Origin: Natronococcus roseus
Lineage (GTDB): Archaea; Halobacteriota; Halobacteria; Halobacteriales; Natrialbaceae
Length of the DNA stretch: 64,000 bases
Direction: 5' to 3'
Assembly: GCF_043677095.1 (NCBI RefSeq)
Contig: NZ_JBHLJR010000001.1
Location: forward strand, 186,001 to 250,000
Part shown: positions 34,974-44,032 of the stretch, in pieces
Layout: every line of letters starts with the position of its first letter
Numbering within the stretch: position 1 is the first letter of the stretch
Notes under the pieces: generated by a model
Database searches by the model: none
What the model was told of the DNA's origin: nothing
What the model saw: the letters and a program-made list of their open reading frames with translations, nothing else
Position numbers and translations under genes: made by a program

Positions 34974-35297
34974 ATGGAGCTCTGGGGCTGGCTCGTCGGC
35001 TACGTGGTGCTGTTTGCCCTCCTGCATCTGTTACTGTACTACGTCTACGTCCGCCGCGAGGACGGTGACGGCGTCCAGTCGCCGTCGGTCGCAGACCCCG
35101 GTCGGGGCCAGTCCCACTCTTCGCCCGGTTCCGACGGCTACCACTCGGCGTCGGACGGCGTCGACGACACTGACGACGGCGAGGCCGACGCCGACATCGA
35201 CGGCGAGACGATCAGGTGTCCCCACTGCGGTACCAGAAACGACGCCGATCAGACGTTCACCTACTGCTGGAACTGTGTCTCCGGTCTCCGACAGTAA
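34974..35297 (+). CDS. Membrane-anchored zinc-ribbon protein (DUF7577-like)
   Basis: A 107-residue protein starting MELWGWLVGYVVLFALLHLL, which is one membrane helix. A Ser/Asp/Gly-rich linker (about 30-75) follows, then a C-terminal zinc ribbon with CPHC and CWNC. It matches from memory the haloarchaeal DUF7577 group. Topology would put the zinc ribbon in the cytoplasm or outside depending on the anchor; the short N-terminus does not decide this. The frame has an earlier ATG at 34953, but the inner start gives the usual membrane anchor. Confidence 0.75.
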   Translation: MELWGWLVGYVVLFALLHLLLYYVYVRREDGDGVQSPSVADPGRGQSHSSPGSDGYHSASDGVDDTDDGEADADIDGETIRCPHCGTRNDADQTFTYCWNCVSGLRQ

Positions 35298-35500
35298 CGT
35301 CCGACTACCGCTCTCGATCCCTTTCAACGCCATGTTAAACGGTCGAAGAACGGTTACGCCGCAGCTAACGTCGGCTTGATCTGCCGAACGACTGCAACCG
35401 TTCCCGGAGCCGTCGGAAACGATTTTCGCGCTTTATTCGCGACGAAACCCTCCCTCGAGTCGTTTCGGTGACGGCGCGAAGCGGTCACGAACGATTCGAT

Positions 35501-35746
35501 ATGGAACGAACGGAACTCACGAGCGTCGACGAGGGAAAACGCGTGCTGAACGCCGACGGGACCGCGGTCGGCCGACTCGTCCGGGTCGACGACGGCTACG
35601 GATACGTCGATCCGGATCCGACGATCGTGACCACGCTGCGAGCCAAACTGGGGTTTCGACCCGACGGGACGGCCGCCCACCCCCTCGATGCGGGAAGCAT
35701 CGAGGAGATCACCGACGACGCCGTCCGCCTTCGGGGGACGCTCTGA
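35501..35746 (+). CDS. PRC-barrel-like small protein
   Basis: An 81-residue protein starting MERTELTSVDEGKRVLNADG. The pattern of GKRVLNADGTAVGRLVRVDD, then VRLRGTL, is the small beta-barrel of the PRC family, found in RNA-metabolism and photosynthetic proteins; haloarchaea carry many stand-alone copies. Its last 38 bases overlap the convergent universal stress protein gene. An ATG 33 bases upstream is less likely. Confidence 0.7.
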   Translation: MERTELTSVDEGKRVLNADGTAVGRLVRVDDGYGYVDPDPTIVTTLRAKLGFRPDGTAAHPLDAGSIEEITDDAVRLRGTL

Positions 35747-36620
35747 TCGATTCGGAGAGCGACCCAACCCGCTCGAGCAGCCGATCGAGCCGGGACTCCG
35801 CCCGACGCTTGGCGATGATGACCGGACACTCGGCCTCGCGGCCGACGGCGTCCGCGACCGAACCGATCACGGGCGGGCGCACCAGTCCGGTGCCGGTCGC
35901 GCCCAGCACGATCAGATCGTGGTCGGCTGCGGCCTCGAGGATCCCCGTCGTCGATGAGGGGGCGTCGACGAGTCGCTGGTCGACCGGCACGGCCGGGAAC
36001 GAGGCTGCGGCGCGGCGAAGGCGTCGTTGCGCGGTGGCTCGGTCGGCCATCGGCCCCTCGTCGGTCATCACCGAGAGGACGGTAACTCGAGCGCCGTTCA
36101 TCGCGGCGATCGCCGCGGCGACGTCGCTGGCCAGGCCCGCGTGGGGGCCGCCGACGGTCGGGACCAGTACGGTGTCGACGCCGTCGGCGACCGTCCCCAT
36201 CCGCTCGACCAGCACGTTACACGGGGGTCGGCGCAACACGGGATCGACGGAGGTTCCCAGGACCGCGTCGGCGGTGCTGGCGCGTTCGCGCCACCCCATG
36301 AGCAAGATGTCGGCGTCGAGCTCGTCGACGACGTCCCGGATGGCTCCCGGCACGTCGCTGCCGACTCGGAGGTCGGTCGTGATCGGCACGTCCGAAACGC
36401 CTTCGGCTCGCTCGAGCAACTGCGTGCTCTCCTCGGCGTACTCCGCGGAGATATGATCGTCGGAGAACAGCAAGAACGGAGAGTTGACCGGCTTGTGCTC
36501 GATCGCGATGGCGTGGATGCGACCGTCGTGTCGGATCGCCAGGTCCGAGGCCGTTCGCAGGAGCTGCTCGACGGCCGCGGGGTTCGACAGCGCGACGAGG
36601 ATCGTGTACTGTTCCCCCAT
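35709..36620 (-). CDS. Tandem universal stress protein
   Basis: A 303-residue protein with two UspA domains (about 1-140 and 145-285). The second holds the typical ATP-binding pattern near its end, IVLGATGTGLVRPPVIGSVA followed by AVGREAECPVIIAKR. The first is more diverged, without a clear G-2X-G-9X-G-S motif. Such two-domain Usps are frequent next to transporters in haloarchaea; here the neighbours are a secreted protein and a PRC-barrel gene. The 3' end overlaps the PRC-barrel gene tail-to-tail. Confidence 0.88.
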   Translation of the reverse strand: MGEQYTILVALSNPAAVEQLLRTASDLAIRHDGRIHAIAIEHKPVNSPFLLFSDDHISAEYAEESTQLLERAEGVSDVPITTDLRVGSDVPGAIRDVVDELDADILLMGWRERASTADAVLGTSVDPVLRRPPCNVLVERMGTVADGVDTVLVPTVGGPHAGLASDVAAAIAAMNGARVTVLSVMTDEGPMADRATAQRRLRRAAASFPAVPVDQRLVDAPSSTTGILEAAADHDLIVLGATGTGLVRPPVIGSVADAVGREAECPVIIAKRRAESRLDRLLERVGSLSESIRASPEGGRRRR

Positions 36621-36651
36621 ACCACACGTTCGCGGGCCAGGGGCAAAAGGC

Positions 36652-37977
36652 TCACCCGCTGGCGTCGACGGTAACGGTACGTTCGGCCGCGTCGTCGGGG
36701 CTCTCGACCCGAACTGGGAAGGTGTCCGCGGTAGCGACCGGGTAGGTCTCGTACCCGAGGGTGACCGTCTCGGTCGTTCCGAACGGCACGGTGACGGTAG
36801 CGGCGTCGACCCGTTCCCGACCTGTCCCGACCAGGAGTTCGGTCTCCTGGGTCGTGTCGCCGACCGTCATCATTCCGCCCTTGTTCTCGACCTCGACCGT
36901 GATATCGAGCCGATCGCCGCCCTCGAGCGGCTCGTTGGTCTCGACGATCTCGACCGCGAACGGGGGTCTGATCTCGGGGCCGTCGACGGTCGCCTCCGCG
37001 CTCGTCCGGCCGTCCTCGCAGACGACCCGCGCCCCGGTCGGGTAGCCGGCGGCGACCCAGCCCGGACCCGCCCGGGCGAGCGTCGCCTCGTCGCGTTCCC
37101 CCTCGAGGTCGTCGACCCGGACCACCGTCCGGTTCTGCCCCTCGATCCAGACGACGCGATCGAGCCGTCCCTCGGGGTCGCGCGCGACGAGCCGGCTCTC
37201 GACGACGTCGTCGACGCCGACGGTTGCGTCCGCGTCGGGGTCGCTGTCGAGCGACTCGATCGCCGGCGGCTCTCGACCGTCCGAATCGACCGCGAGGATC
37301 CAGTCGTGGCTCGCCGATCCCGACGCCGTGGAGACGGTCACGCCGACGTCGTAGCTTCCGGTAGTCTCGGGCGCCGCGAGGTAGGCCCCGGTCCCCGTCA
37401 GGAAGGTGTAGTCGTTCGCGAGCGCGAGGTCACCAGCGATCGCGTCGTCGGCCTCCCACTCGAGGTCGGTCGGCTCGAGTCGTCGTCCTGCCGCGACTTC
37501 GAACAGCACTGTGGAACCCGGCTGCACGGTGATCTCGTCGGCGTCGGGCCTGATCGCCGCGCTCTCGCCGTCGTCGGTGCCGAGTACGGTGACGGTTCGC
37601 TCGTCGGCGTCGACGCCGGCCTCGAGTCTGACCGGAAACGACTGGGTACGCCGGACGCGGGGCGTCTCGTATCCCAGCGTGATCGATGCGGTCTCGTCGG
37701 GCTCGAGGGAGACGGGCCGTTCGTCGATGGTCTCGGGGTCGTGCCCGACCACGAGGCGCGCCTCGACCGTCGTCGCTGTTCGACCCTCGAGATCGGCCGT
37801 CACCTCGAGGCGCTCGCCGGCCGCGACGGGCGCGTTCGTCTCGCGGAGCCGAACCTCGACGTCTTCGGGTCGAGTTCGACCGACGGCGACCGACGTCGCC
37901 GCGAGCACTGCTCCGGCCGCGATACCGCCGAGGACGCGACGACGTCCGTATCGTCGCAGCTGTCGGTCCCCCCACAT
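36652..37977 (-). CDS. Secreted beta-sandwich (CARDB-like) protein
   Basis: A 441-residue exported protein. The N-terminus RRYGRRRVLGGIAAGAVLAATSVAV is Arg-rich followed by a hydrophobic stretch, like a Tat or Sec signal. At least two copies of a CARDB/Ig-like repeat are visible: VEVRLRETNAPVAAGERLEV to SFPVRLEAG near the start and VEIVETNEPLEGGDRLDITV to TFPVRVESP at the end, with a PKD-like middle (SHDWILAVDSDG). It probably sits at the cell surface. No catalytic motif was found. Confidence 0.75.
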   Translation of the reverse strand: MWGDRQLRRYGRRRVLGGIAAGAVLAATSVAVGRTRPEDVEVRLRETNAPVAAGERLEVTADLEGRTATTVEARLVVGHDPETIDERPVSLEPDETASITLGYETPRVRRTQSFPVRLEAGVDADERTVTVLGTDDGESAAIRPDADEITVQPGSTVLFEVAAGRRLEPTDLEWEADDAIAGDLALANDYTFLTGTGAYLAAPETTGSYDVGVTVSTASGSASHDWILAVDSDGREPPAIESLDSDPDADATVGVDDVVESRLVARDPEGRLDRVVWIEGQNRTVVRVDDLEGERDEATLARAGPGWVAAGYPTGARVVCEDGRTSAEATVDGPEIRPPFAVEIVETNEPLEGGDRLDITVEVENKGGMMTVGDTTQETELLVGTGRERVDAATVTVPFGTTETVTLGYETYPVATADTFPVRVESPDDAAERTVTVDASG

Positions 37978-38114
37978 GGTGGTCGGGGACGTCTGGCCGG
38001 AGGGATAACTCCCTGGGATCGTTACGCGAATAAGGAGCGATTCACGGATCGTCGGAGGCCGAAAACGAGCCGTTCAGTCGAGGAGACCCTCGTAATCGGT
38101 GCCTACGCCGAATC

Positions 38115-39374
38115 TCAGACGCCGGTGGAGTACCGGAGGATGCCGGCGAACCCGCCGAAGGCGTTGTAGAGCTGTTCGCCCTTCTCGAAGTCCGTCGAGA
38201 TGAACTTCGTCTCGGTGCCGCGCTGTTCGGCGATCTCGATGAGGTGGTCGATGGCGTCCTCGCGGTCCTCGTCGCTCGCCTCGACCTCGCTGCCGCAGTC
38301 GGTGCAGCTGTGCTCGGGCGTCGCCTTCCGCCGGTCGACGACCTCGCGATCGGTGTTGCCACACTCCTCGCAGTCGTAGGTGATGACGTCCCGTCGCAGG
38401 TCCTCGCTGATCAGCAGCCGGTCGACCGCGCCCATCATGAGGTTTCGTCGGGTCTGCTCGAATCCGTAGGTGGCGAGGTCGCCCGCGTTGAGTTCCTCGA
38501 AGAACTCCTCCATCTGCTTTTTGTCCTTCATCACCTCGGCGTCGGCCAGGGCGTCCTCGGCGTTGTCGACGAGGTCCTTGAGGCCGGACTCGTCGGTGTA
38601 GGCGACGTCGAACTTGCCGATGACGTTGTCCTGGATCTCGTGGTGGAGGTAGTCGCCGTCGAGGAACTCGTCTTTCGTCGGCGAGGGACCGCCCACGAGG
38701 ATGCCGTCGAGTTCGTGGCGCTTGGCGACGAACAGGTCGTTGGCCATCCCGGCGACCTCCTGGTAGAAGTTGTCGATCGCCTCGAGGCGCAGCCTGGCGA
38801 ACCGCTGGGCGGACTGGCCACCTTTCCGCTGCTTGCCCGGAACCAGCGAGGAGGCGGATTTGACCGCCTCGACGCGTTTGCCCTTCAACCAGCCGACGTT
38901 TGCCTCCCGGCGATCGAGGACGATCAGCCCGTAGAGACCCTTGTCGGCCATCATCTCCTCGAGCGGTTCGATCAGGAAATCGGAGTCGCAGTGATAGCGG
39001 AAGGATTCGACGGGCTGTGGCGGGCTCTCCAGGACCTTCGTGACCATCTCGGTCCGGCCGCCGCCGGAGTCGACGGCGCCCGAGAACAGCACCATCCCGT
39101 TTTCTGGCGGGTAGGTGTCGTAGTACCGAAGCCGGTCTTTGATGCTCGTCAGCGCGTCCTGGACGGCCGTCCGGGTTTGCTTGGACTTGATGTTGGCCGC
39201 CTCGCTGTGTTCTTGTGTGACGTGCTGGACGACGTCGCTGATCTGGCGGTCCTCGGGGATGTAGATCGAGACGAGCTGCGTGCCGGAGCCGTCGAAGTCC
39301 TTGAGATCCTCGATGACCTTCCGGAACTCGTACTTCTTCCGGTCGGATTGCTCCTGTTCGGCCTCCTGGCTCAT
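38115..39374 (-). CDS. prf1: Peptide chain release factor aRF1
   Basis: A 419-residue archaeal class 1 release factor that reads all three stop codons and triggers peptide release. The codon-recognition motif NIKS is at residues 61-64 and the catalytic GGQ at 185-187. The C-terminal domain has a zinc-binding set (CEEC and CTDC) and the typical end FGGFAGILRYSTGV. Length is normal. A TATA-like box lies just upstream. It is followed upstream on the same strand by argS. Confidence 0.96.
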   Translation of the reverse strand: MSQEAEQEQSDRKKYEFRKVIEDLKDFDGSGTQLVSIYIPEDRQISDVVQHVTQEHSEAANIKSKQTRTAVQDALTSIKDRLRYYDTYPPENGMVLFSGAVDSGGGRTEMVTKVLESPPQPVESFRYHCDSDFLIEPLEEMMADKGLYGLIVLDRREANVGWLKGKRVEAVKSASSLVPGKQRKGGQSAQRFARLRLEAIDNFYQEVAGMANDLFVAKRHELDGILVGGPSPTKDEFLDGDYLHHEIQDNVIGKFDVAYTDESGLKDLVDNAEDALADAEVMKDKKQMEEFFEELNAGDLATYGFEQTRRNLMMGAVDRLLISEDLRRDVITYDCEECGNTDREVVDRRKATPEHSCTDCGSEVEASDEDREDAIDHLIEIAEQRGTETKFISTDFEKGEQLYNAFGGFAGILRYSTGV

Positions 39375-39400
39375 TGGGCATACAAAACGGTGCTGTGGCT

Positions 39401-39410
39401 AAGTATCCTT
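39401..39410 (-). promoter_or_regulatory. TATA-like box before prf1
   Basis: On the minus strand AAGGATACTT lies 27-36 bases before the prf1 ATG at 39374, within the 105-base gap to argS. Confidence 0.5.
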
Positions 39411-39479
39411 TGACACGCGCTACGCGCCCGTCGATGGTTCACGCGACCCGCGGTCGCCGTCAGACTGTGACCCGCCGGC

Positions 39480-41267
39480 CTACATCGACCGCGGGGCCGC
39501 GACGCCCAGGATCGAGAGGGCGTTCGCCACCGTGTGCTTCGAGGCCGCCACGAGCGCGAGGCGGGCCTCCCGGACCTCGGGGTCGACGTCGTCGGCTAGC
39601 ACGGGACACTCCCGGTAGAAGGCGTTGAACCGGTCGGCGAACGTGCGCGTGTAGGTCGCGATCTGGTGAGGCTGGAGGTCGTCGGCCGCCTCCTCGACGA
39701 CCGCCGGGAAGCGGGCGATCGTCTCGAGCAGCTCCCGCTCTTCGGGGGTCTCGAGCAGGTCGGCGTCGACGGCCTCGAGATCGATATCCTGGCCCTCGAG
39801 GTCGGCGGCGGAGTCGAGGCCGGCCTCCTCGAGGATACCGCAGCACCGCGCGTGAACGTACTGGACGTACGGCGCGGACTGGGCCTCGAAGTCGAGCGCC
39901 TGCTCCCACTCGAAGGTGATCGCCTTCGAGGGCTGTTTCGAGACGATGTCGTAGCGCACGGCACCGATCCCGACCTGGTGGGCGATGCGTTCGATATCCT
40001 CGTCGGTCAGCTCGTCGTCGCGGATCCGGTCATCCAGGCGGTCCTCGACCTCCTCGCGGGCGCGGTCGATCGCCTCGTCGAGCAGGTCGTCCAGGTCGAC
40101 GCCGGTTCCGCGTCGCGTCGACATCTTCCCCTCCGGGAGGTTGACGTAGGAGTACAGCACCTGCCGGAGCGGTTCGGTGTCGTTGCCCAGCAGCTCGAGG
40201 GTCGTCCGGAGCTGGTCGGCCTGGAGGGTGTGATCCTCGCCCAGCACCGTCACCGCGTTGTCGTAGTTCTCAAATTTCCACTCGTGGTGGGCCAGGTCCC
40301 GCGTCGGGTACAGGGAGGTGTCGTCGGCCCGCAGGAAGACGAGGTTCTTCTCGATCCCGTGGGCGTCGAGCTCGAGCTGCCAGGCGTCCTCTTCGTACAC
40401 CGCCTCGTCGAGTTCCTTGAGCCGGGCGACGAGGTCGTCGGTATCGCTGTTGCGCATGAACCGCGTCTCCTTGACGAACTCGTCGAACTCCGCGGGCAGG
40501 CGGGCGAGACACGCCTTCATCCCGCCGAGCACCTGGTCGACGACCTCGCTGACCCGCTCGTAGGCCTCGTCGTCGCCGGCCTCGAGCCCCTGCATGATCG
40601 ACTCGATCTCGGCCTCCGCGTCGGCAACTTTCGGCTCCGAGGCGTTCTCGAGGAAGGCGTTGCCCTTGCGGTAGTAGCGCACGAGGTCGTACTCCGGGCG
40701 ATCACGCTCGGGCTCGCCCTCGAGATCGTCCTCGTCGAACGTCTCGTAGGCCCAGGTGAAGACGGCCATCTGCCGGCCCGCGTCGTTGACGTAGTAGTGG
40801 CGATCGACGTCGTAGCCGGCGTAGTCGAGCAGGTTCGCGACCGCGTCGCCGATAATCGGGTTCCGCGCGCGCCCGACGTGGACCGGCCCCGTCGGGTTCG
40901 CGCTCGTGTGTTCGACGACGACGCTCTCCTCGCGGTCCTCGAGGGCGCCGTAGTCGGCTGCCGTCGCCGTCTCGAGCGTCGTCTCGAGGTAGGCGTCGCT
41001 CGGCAGGAAGTTGAGGTATGGTCCCTGGGTCTCGATCGCCGCGACGTGGGTCAGCTCGTCGACGTCGATCTCGTCAGCGAGTTCGGCGGCGACCTGCGGC
41101 GGCGGGGCGCCGGCCTCGCCGGCCAGCCGGAAGGCCACGCTCGAGGCGAGGACGCTGTCGACGTCCTCGGGCGGTTCTTCGATCCCGAGATCGTCGGTCG
41201 GGTAGTCGAGCGCCGACAGCGCCGTCTCGAGGGCGCTCTCGACCTCCGCGCGTAGGGAGAGGAACAT
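39480..41267 (-). CDS. argS: Arginyl-tRNA synthetase
   Basis: A 595-residue class I synthetase that charges tRNA-Arg. The HIGH motif is in SANPTGPVHVGRARN (about 119-133) and the KMSKS-type loop is EGKMSTRRGTGVDLDDLL (about 377). The anticodon-binding DALR helical bundle is at the C-terminus (AFYRECPVLADD to ALSILGVAAPRSM). The N-terminal Add1 domain occupies residues 1-105. It lies upstream of prf1 on the same strand. Confidence 0.95.
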   Translation of the reverse strand: MFLSLRAEVESALETALSALDYPTDDLGIEEPPEDVDSVLASSVAFRLAGEAGAPPPQVAAELADEIDVDELTHVAAIETQGPYLNFLPSDAYLETTLETATAADYGALEDREESVVVEHTSANPTGPVHVGRARNPIIGDAVANLLDYAGYDVDRHYYVNDAGRQMAVFTWAYETFDEDDLEGEPERDRPEYDLVRYYRKGNAFLENASEPKVADAEAEIESIMQGLEAGDDEAYERVSEVVDQVLGGMKACLARLPAEFDEFVKETRFMRNSDTDDLVARLKELDEAVYEEDAWQLELDAHGIEKNLVFLRADDTSLYPTRDLAHHEWKFENYDNAVTVLGEDHTLQADQLRTTLELLGNDTEPLRQVLYSYVNLPEGKMSTRRGTGVDLDDLLDEAIDRAREEVEDRLDDRIRDDELTDEDIERIAHQVGIGAVRYDIVSKQPSKAITFEWEQALDFEAQSAPYVQYVHARCCGILEEAGLDSAADLEGQDIDLEAVDADLLETPEERELLETIARFPAVVEEAADDLQPHQIATYTRTFADRFNAFYRECPVLADDVDPEVREARLALVAASKHTVANALSILGVAAPRSM

Positions 41268-41442
41268 ACCCGCCCGTATTCAGGGGGCAAGTAAAGGAAT
41301 GTCGGGTTCCGTTCCGGAGCGCGGCAGCGACCCCGTCAGGTTTGGTTTCGAGCTGCGGCGTCGGCCCCGTCGGGCGATTCGTGTTCGCGCCCTGAAATGG
41401 ACGGCCGCAACATCAACCGTAGTGGTTCCTTCCGGAGAGTGC

Positions 41443-41715
41443 ATGACGACGCTAACCGAATCTGACGAATCCGAGCCCGAATCCGAGTTCGACGAACTGG
41501 AGGCGCTCGAGGAGACTCCGCTCTCGTCCGGGGACCCGGTGTCGGTCGCAGCCGCGCTGTCGGTCGCGTACTCGTGGTACCTGTTTTACCTCAAGGAGGA
41601 CAAGGTCGCCGGTCTGTTCGTCGGTCTCTGGGCCCCGACGCTGCTGGGCGCCGCGGCGTACTTCCAGCAGAAGGAGCTGTACGCGAAACTCGAGAAGGGT
41701 CTCACCTTCGCCTAA
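41443..41715 (+). CDS. Small conserved membrane protein
   Basis: A 90-residue protein starting MTTLTESDESEPESEFDELE, an acidic N-terminus, then two hydrophobic segments (about 37-52 and 58-75) around YLFYLKEDKVAGLFVGLWAP. The end FQQKELYAKLEKGL is amphipathic. Haloarchaeal genomes carry similar small proteins, but no name was recalled. The ORF is open to 41299, but the inner ATG avoids an Arg-rich, non-coding-like extension. Confidence 0.65.
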   Translation: MTTLTESDESEPESEFDELEALEETPLSSGDPVSVAAALSVAYSWYLFYLKEDKVAGLFVGLWAPTLLGAAAYFQQKELYAKLEKGLTFA

Positions 41716-41772
41716 ATTCGGTCGACTCGAGCGCGAAGAAACCGCAGTAACCGCAGGATTCTCACTCGATTT

Positions 41773-42921
41773 TCACTCGATTTTTAGCCCGCTGCCGGTC
41801 AGCGGGACGACGACGTCCGCATTAGCGTCCAGCACGCCGTCCTCGCGGTAGCGCTCCAGTGCCGCCGGTGCGACCGCGCAGGTCGGCTCGACGTAGAACC
41901 CGCGGCGGTGGAGCCGCTCCAGAGCGTCCTCGATCGCAGCCGGCTCGAGGGCGACGGCGCCGCCGTCGGTCCGCTCGATCGCCTCGAGGATCTCGTCGAG
42001 GCGGGCGGGCTCGACGATCTGAATCCCGTCGGCGACGGACTCGGTGTGGCCGGGTTCGGCCGCGACCGTCTCACCGAACCGGTTTGCGACGGGTGCGTAG
42101 CCCGCCTCCTGTGCGGCGAGCAGCCGCGGCAGTTCGTCGATGATCCCCGCCTCGAGCAGCAGCGAGAAGCCCCGGTAGGCGCCCAGAAACAGCGTGCCGT
42201 GACCGAGCGGGAGCACGACGGCGTCGGGCGCCGTCCAGTCGCGCTGGGCCGCGATCTCGAGGGCGAACGTCATCGTTCCGGCGTAGAACGCGGGGTTCCA
42301 GGCGTGGCTGGCGTACCAGCCGTCGCCGGTCTGTCGGGTGGCGGCGGATTCGGTACCGTCGCGGCCGTCCCCGCCTCCGCCCTCGACCGCTTCGATGCAG
42401 GCGTCGGTGACGTCCTGGCGCGTCCCCTCGATCCGAACCGGTCGGGCGCCCGTTCGTTCGATCGCCCCCAGCTTCGCCGCCTTGACGTCCGCGGGAACGT
42501 AGATCTCCGCGTCGATTCCGGCTCGAGCCGCGTACGTCGCGACCGCGGCGCCGGCGTTGCCCGAGGAGTCCTCGAGGACGCGGTCGACGCCGAGTTCGGC
42601 CGCCCGTGAGAGCGTCGTCGTCGCACCCCGATCCTTGAACGACCCCGTCGGGAAGACGTACTCGAGTTTGAACGCGGCGTCCCACTCCGGGGCGTCGACC
42701 AGCGGGGTAAAGCCCTCGCCGAGGGAGACTCGCTCGTCGATCGGGAGCCACGGCTCGAAGCTCCAGAGGCCGCGACCCGGCTCGAGCGCTAACGCGGTCG
42801 GATCGTCGGGGAGCGGTCGGTCGACGAACTCGAGCGGACTCCCGCAGTCACAGCGCCACGGCTCGTCGGGGCCGGTCGCGTAGACGGCGTCGCAGTCGGG
42901 GCAGGCGAGGTCGCTCGCCAT
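41773..42921 (-). CDS. thrC: Threonine synthase
   Basis: A 382-residue PLP enzyme that converts O-phosphohomoserine to threonine. The PLP Lys is in VFPTGSFKDRGATTTL, the phosphate-binding loop region is LEDSSGNAGAAVATYAARAG, and there is an N-terminal zinc-ribbon-like start (CPDC and CDC). A Gly/Asp/Thr-rich insertion (about 178-195) before WYASHAWNPAF is not typical and may be lineage-specific. Its start codon shares one base with the stop of the aspartoacylase-like gene, so they are in one operon with thrC second. Confidence 0.9.
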   Translation of the reverse strand: MASDLACPDCDAVYATGPDEPWRCDCGSPLEFVDRPLPDDPTALALEPGRGLWSFEPWLPIDERVSLGEGFTPLVDAPEWDAAFKLEYVFPTGSFKDRGATTTLSRAAELGVDRVLEDSSGNAGAAVATYAARAGIDAEIYVPADVKAAKLGAIERTGARPVRIEGTRQDVTDACIEAVEGGGGDGRDGTESAATRQTGDGWYASHAWNPAFYAGTMTFALEIAAQRDWTAPDAVVLPLGHGTLFLGAYRGFSLLLEAGIIDELPRLLAAQEAGYAPVANRFGETVAAEPGHTESVADGIQIVEPARLDEILEAIERTDGGAVALEPAAIEDALERLHRRGFYVEPTCAVAPAALERYREDGVLDANADVVVPLTGSGLKIE

Positions 42922-43880
42922 CAGTACTCGTCGATGTCGGTCGCGACCGAGCAGACGTACTCTCCCGTCGCGACCTGCGGGAGTCGACGGCTCCGCCAGA
43001 GGATCCCGTCGCTGTCGGCGGTCACCGTCTGCTTTGGCTCGCCGAACGGTGTCGTCACGGTAAACAGCGTCTCTCCAGACGTCACCCGGTCACCGAGGGC
43101 GGGTTCGAGATCGACGAGCCCGCCGGCGGGCGCGCCGAACTGCTCGAACCCCTTCGCGCGCGTCTGGGGTTCGGGGCTCCGCTCGCCCTCGAGGAAGCCG
43201 TAGTAGCGGAGCACGTTGAACACGCCCTCGACACCCTTCCGGATGCTCGTCTCGTCCCAGCCGACGCAGCCGCCGAGTTCGGGGTCGACGGTCGGGATCC
43301 CCTCGTCGGGCGCCGCACGGGCGAGCTGACCGTCGGGACCCTTCTGATCGAGGATGTAGCCGCAGCCGAAGACCTTCGCCAGCTCGAGACACTCGCCGTG
43401 GAGGCGGTGGCGGGTGCCACAGCGAACCCGGACCTCGTCGATCATCCGGCTGGTCGATCCCTGGTGGAGGTCGAGGATGAGATCCGCGCGGGTGGCCGCC
43501 TCGAAGGTGGCCGCGGCGATCCGCTCGCTCGAGGTGCCGGCGGCGTTGCCCGGGTAGGCCCGGTTCATCTTCGTGTCGTCGATCGGGTTGCGGTGCTCGG
43601 CGACCTGGAACCCGTGGTAGTTGACGATGCCGACGATCAGGATCGTGCCGCTGAGTTCCGTCGGATCGAGCTGCGGGACGACCTGCTGGACGACGCCGAC
43701 GCCGTTGAGTTCGTCGCCGTCACTGGCCGCTTGCAGATAGAGGGTCTTTCCGGATTCCGCGCCGTTGACGACGGCGACGGGGAGACCGAACGGACTCCCG
43801 TCCCGAGTCTCGCCGACCTCGAGACGGCCCGTATCGATCTCGCCGGGGCCCGCGCTCGCCGTTCCGAGCGTCGTTGTCAT
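42921..43880 (-). CDS. Succinylglutamate desuccinylase/aspartoacylase-family protein
   Basis: A 319-residue zinc-dependent deacylase-like protein (M14-like fold). Zinc-ligand regions are LYLQAASDGDELNGVGVVQQ (Asp/Glu) and LILDLHQGSTSRM (His). The C-terminal beta barrel ends in GILWRSRRLPQVATGEYVCS. Family members remove acyl groups from N-acyl amino acids; the substrate is unknown. It is the first gene of a two-gene unit with thrC, stop and start sharing a base. Confidence 0.87.
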   Translation of the reverse strand: MTTTLGTASAGPGEIDTGRLEVGETRDGSPFGLPVAVVNGAESGKTLYLQAASDGDELNGVGVVQQVVPQLDPTELSGTILIVGIVNYHGFQVAEHRNPIDDTKMNRAYPGNAAGTSSERIAAATFEAATRADLILDLHQGSTSRMIDEVRVRCGTRHRLHGECLELAKVFGCGYILDQKGPDGQLARAAPDEGIPTVDPELGGCVGWDETSIRKGVEGVFNVLRYYGFLEGERSPEPQTRAKGFEQFGAPAGGLVDLEPALGDRVTSGETLFTVTTPFGEPKQTVTADSDGILWRSRRLPQVATGEYVCSVATDIDEY

Positions 43881-44001
43881 GTGTTCTGAGGTTGAACCCG
43901 TCAGCCTTTATTGATTCGGTTGGATCCCACCGGGAGCGGGCCGATCACCCGTTCGAGCGGACGACCCCGCGAGGCCGACGGATCGGCAGACGCCGTGGAA
44001 G

Positions 44002-44010
44002 CTTTTTACC
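44002..44010 (+). promoter_or_regulatory. TATA-like box before the PQQ-type dehydrogenase
   Basis: CTTTTTACC lies 23-31 bases before the GTG at 44033, supporting this non-ATG start. Confidence 0.5.
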
Positions 44011-44032
44011 CAACCGAGCCGGAGACAACCGC

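Noticed and set aside
36484..38169. 561-codon plus-strand frame
   Set aside because: Runs antisense to the UspA and CARDB-like genes; composition is an Arg/Gly/Asp mirror of their codons.
38244..39413. 389-codon frame opposite prf1
   Set aside because: Antisense shadow of aRF1, which carries NIKS and GGQ.
39666..41255. 529-codon frame opposite argS
   Set aside because: Antisense shadow of a gene with intact class I synthetase motifs.
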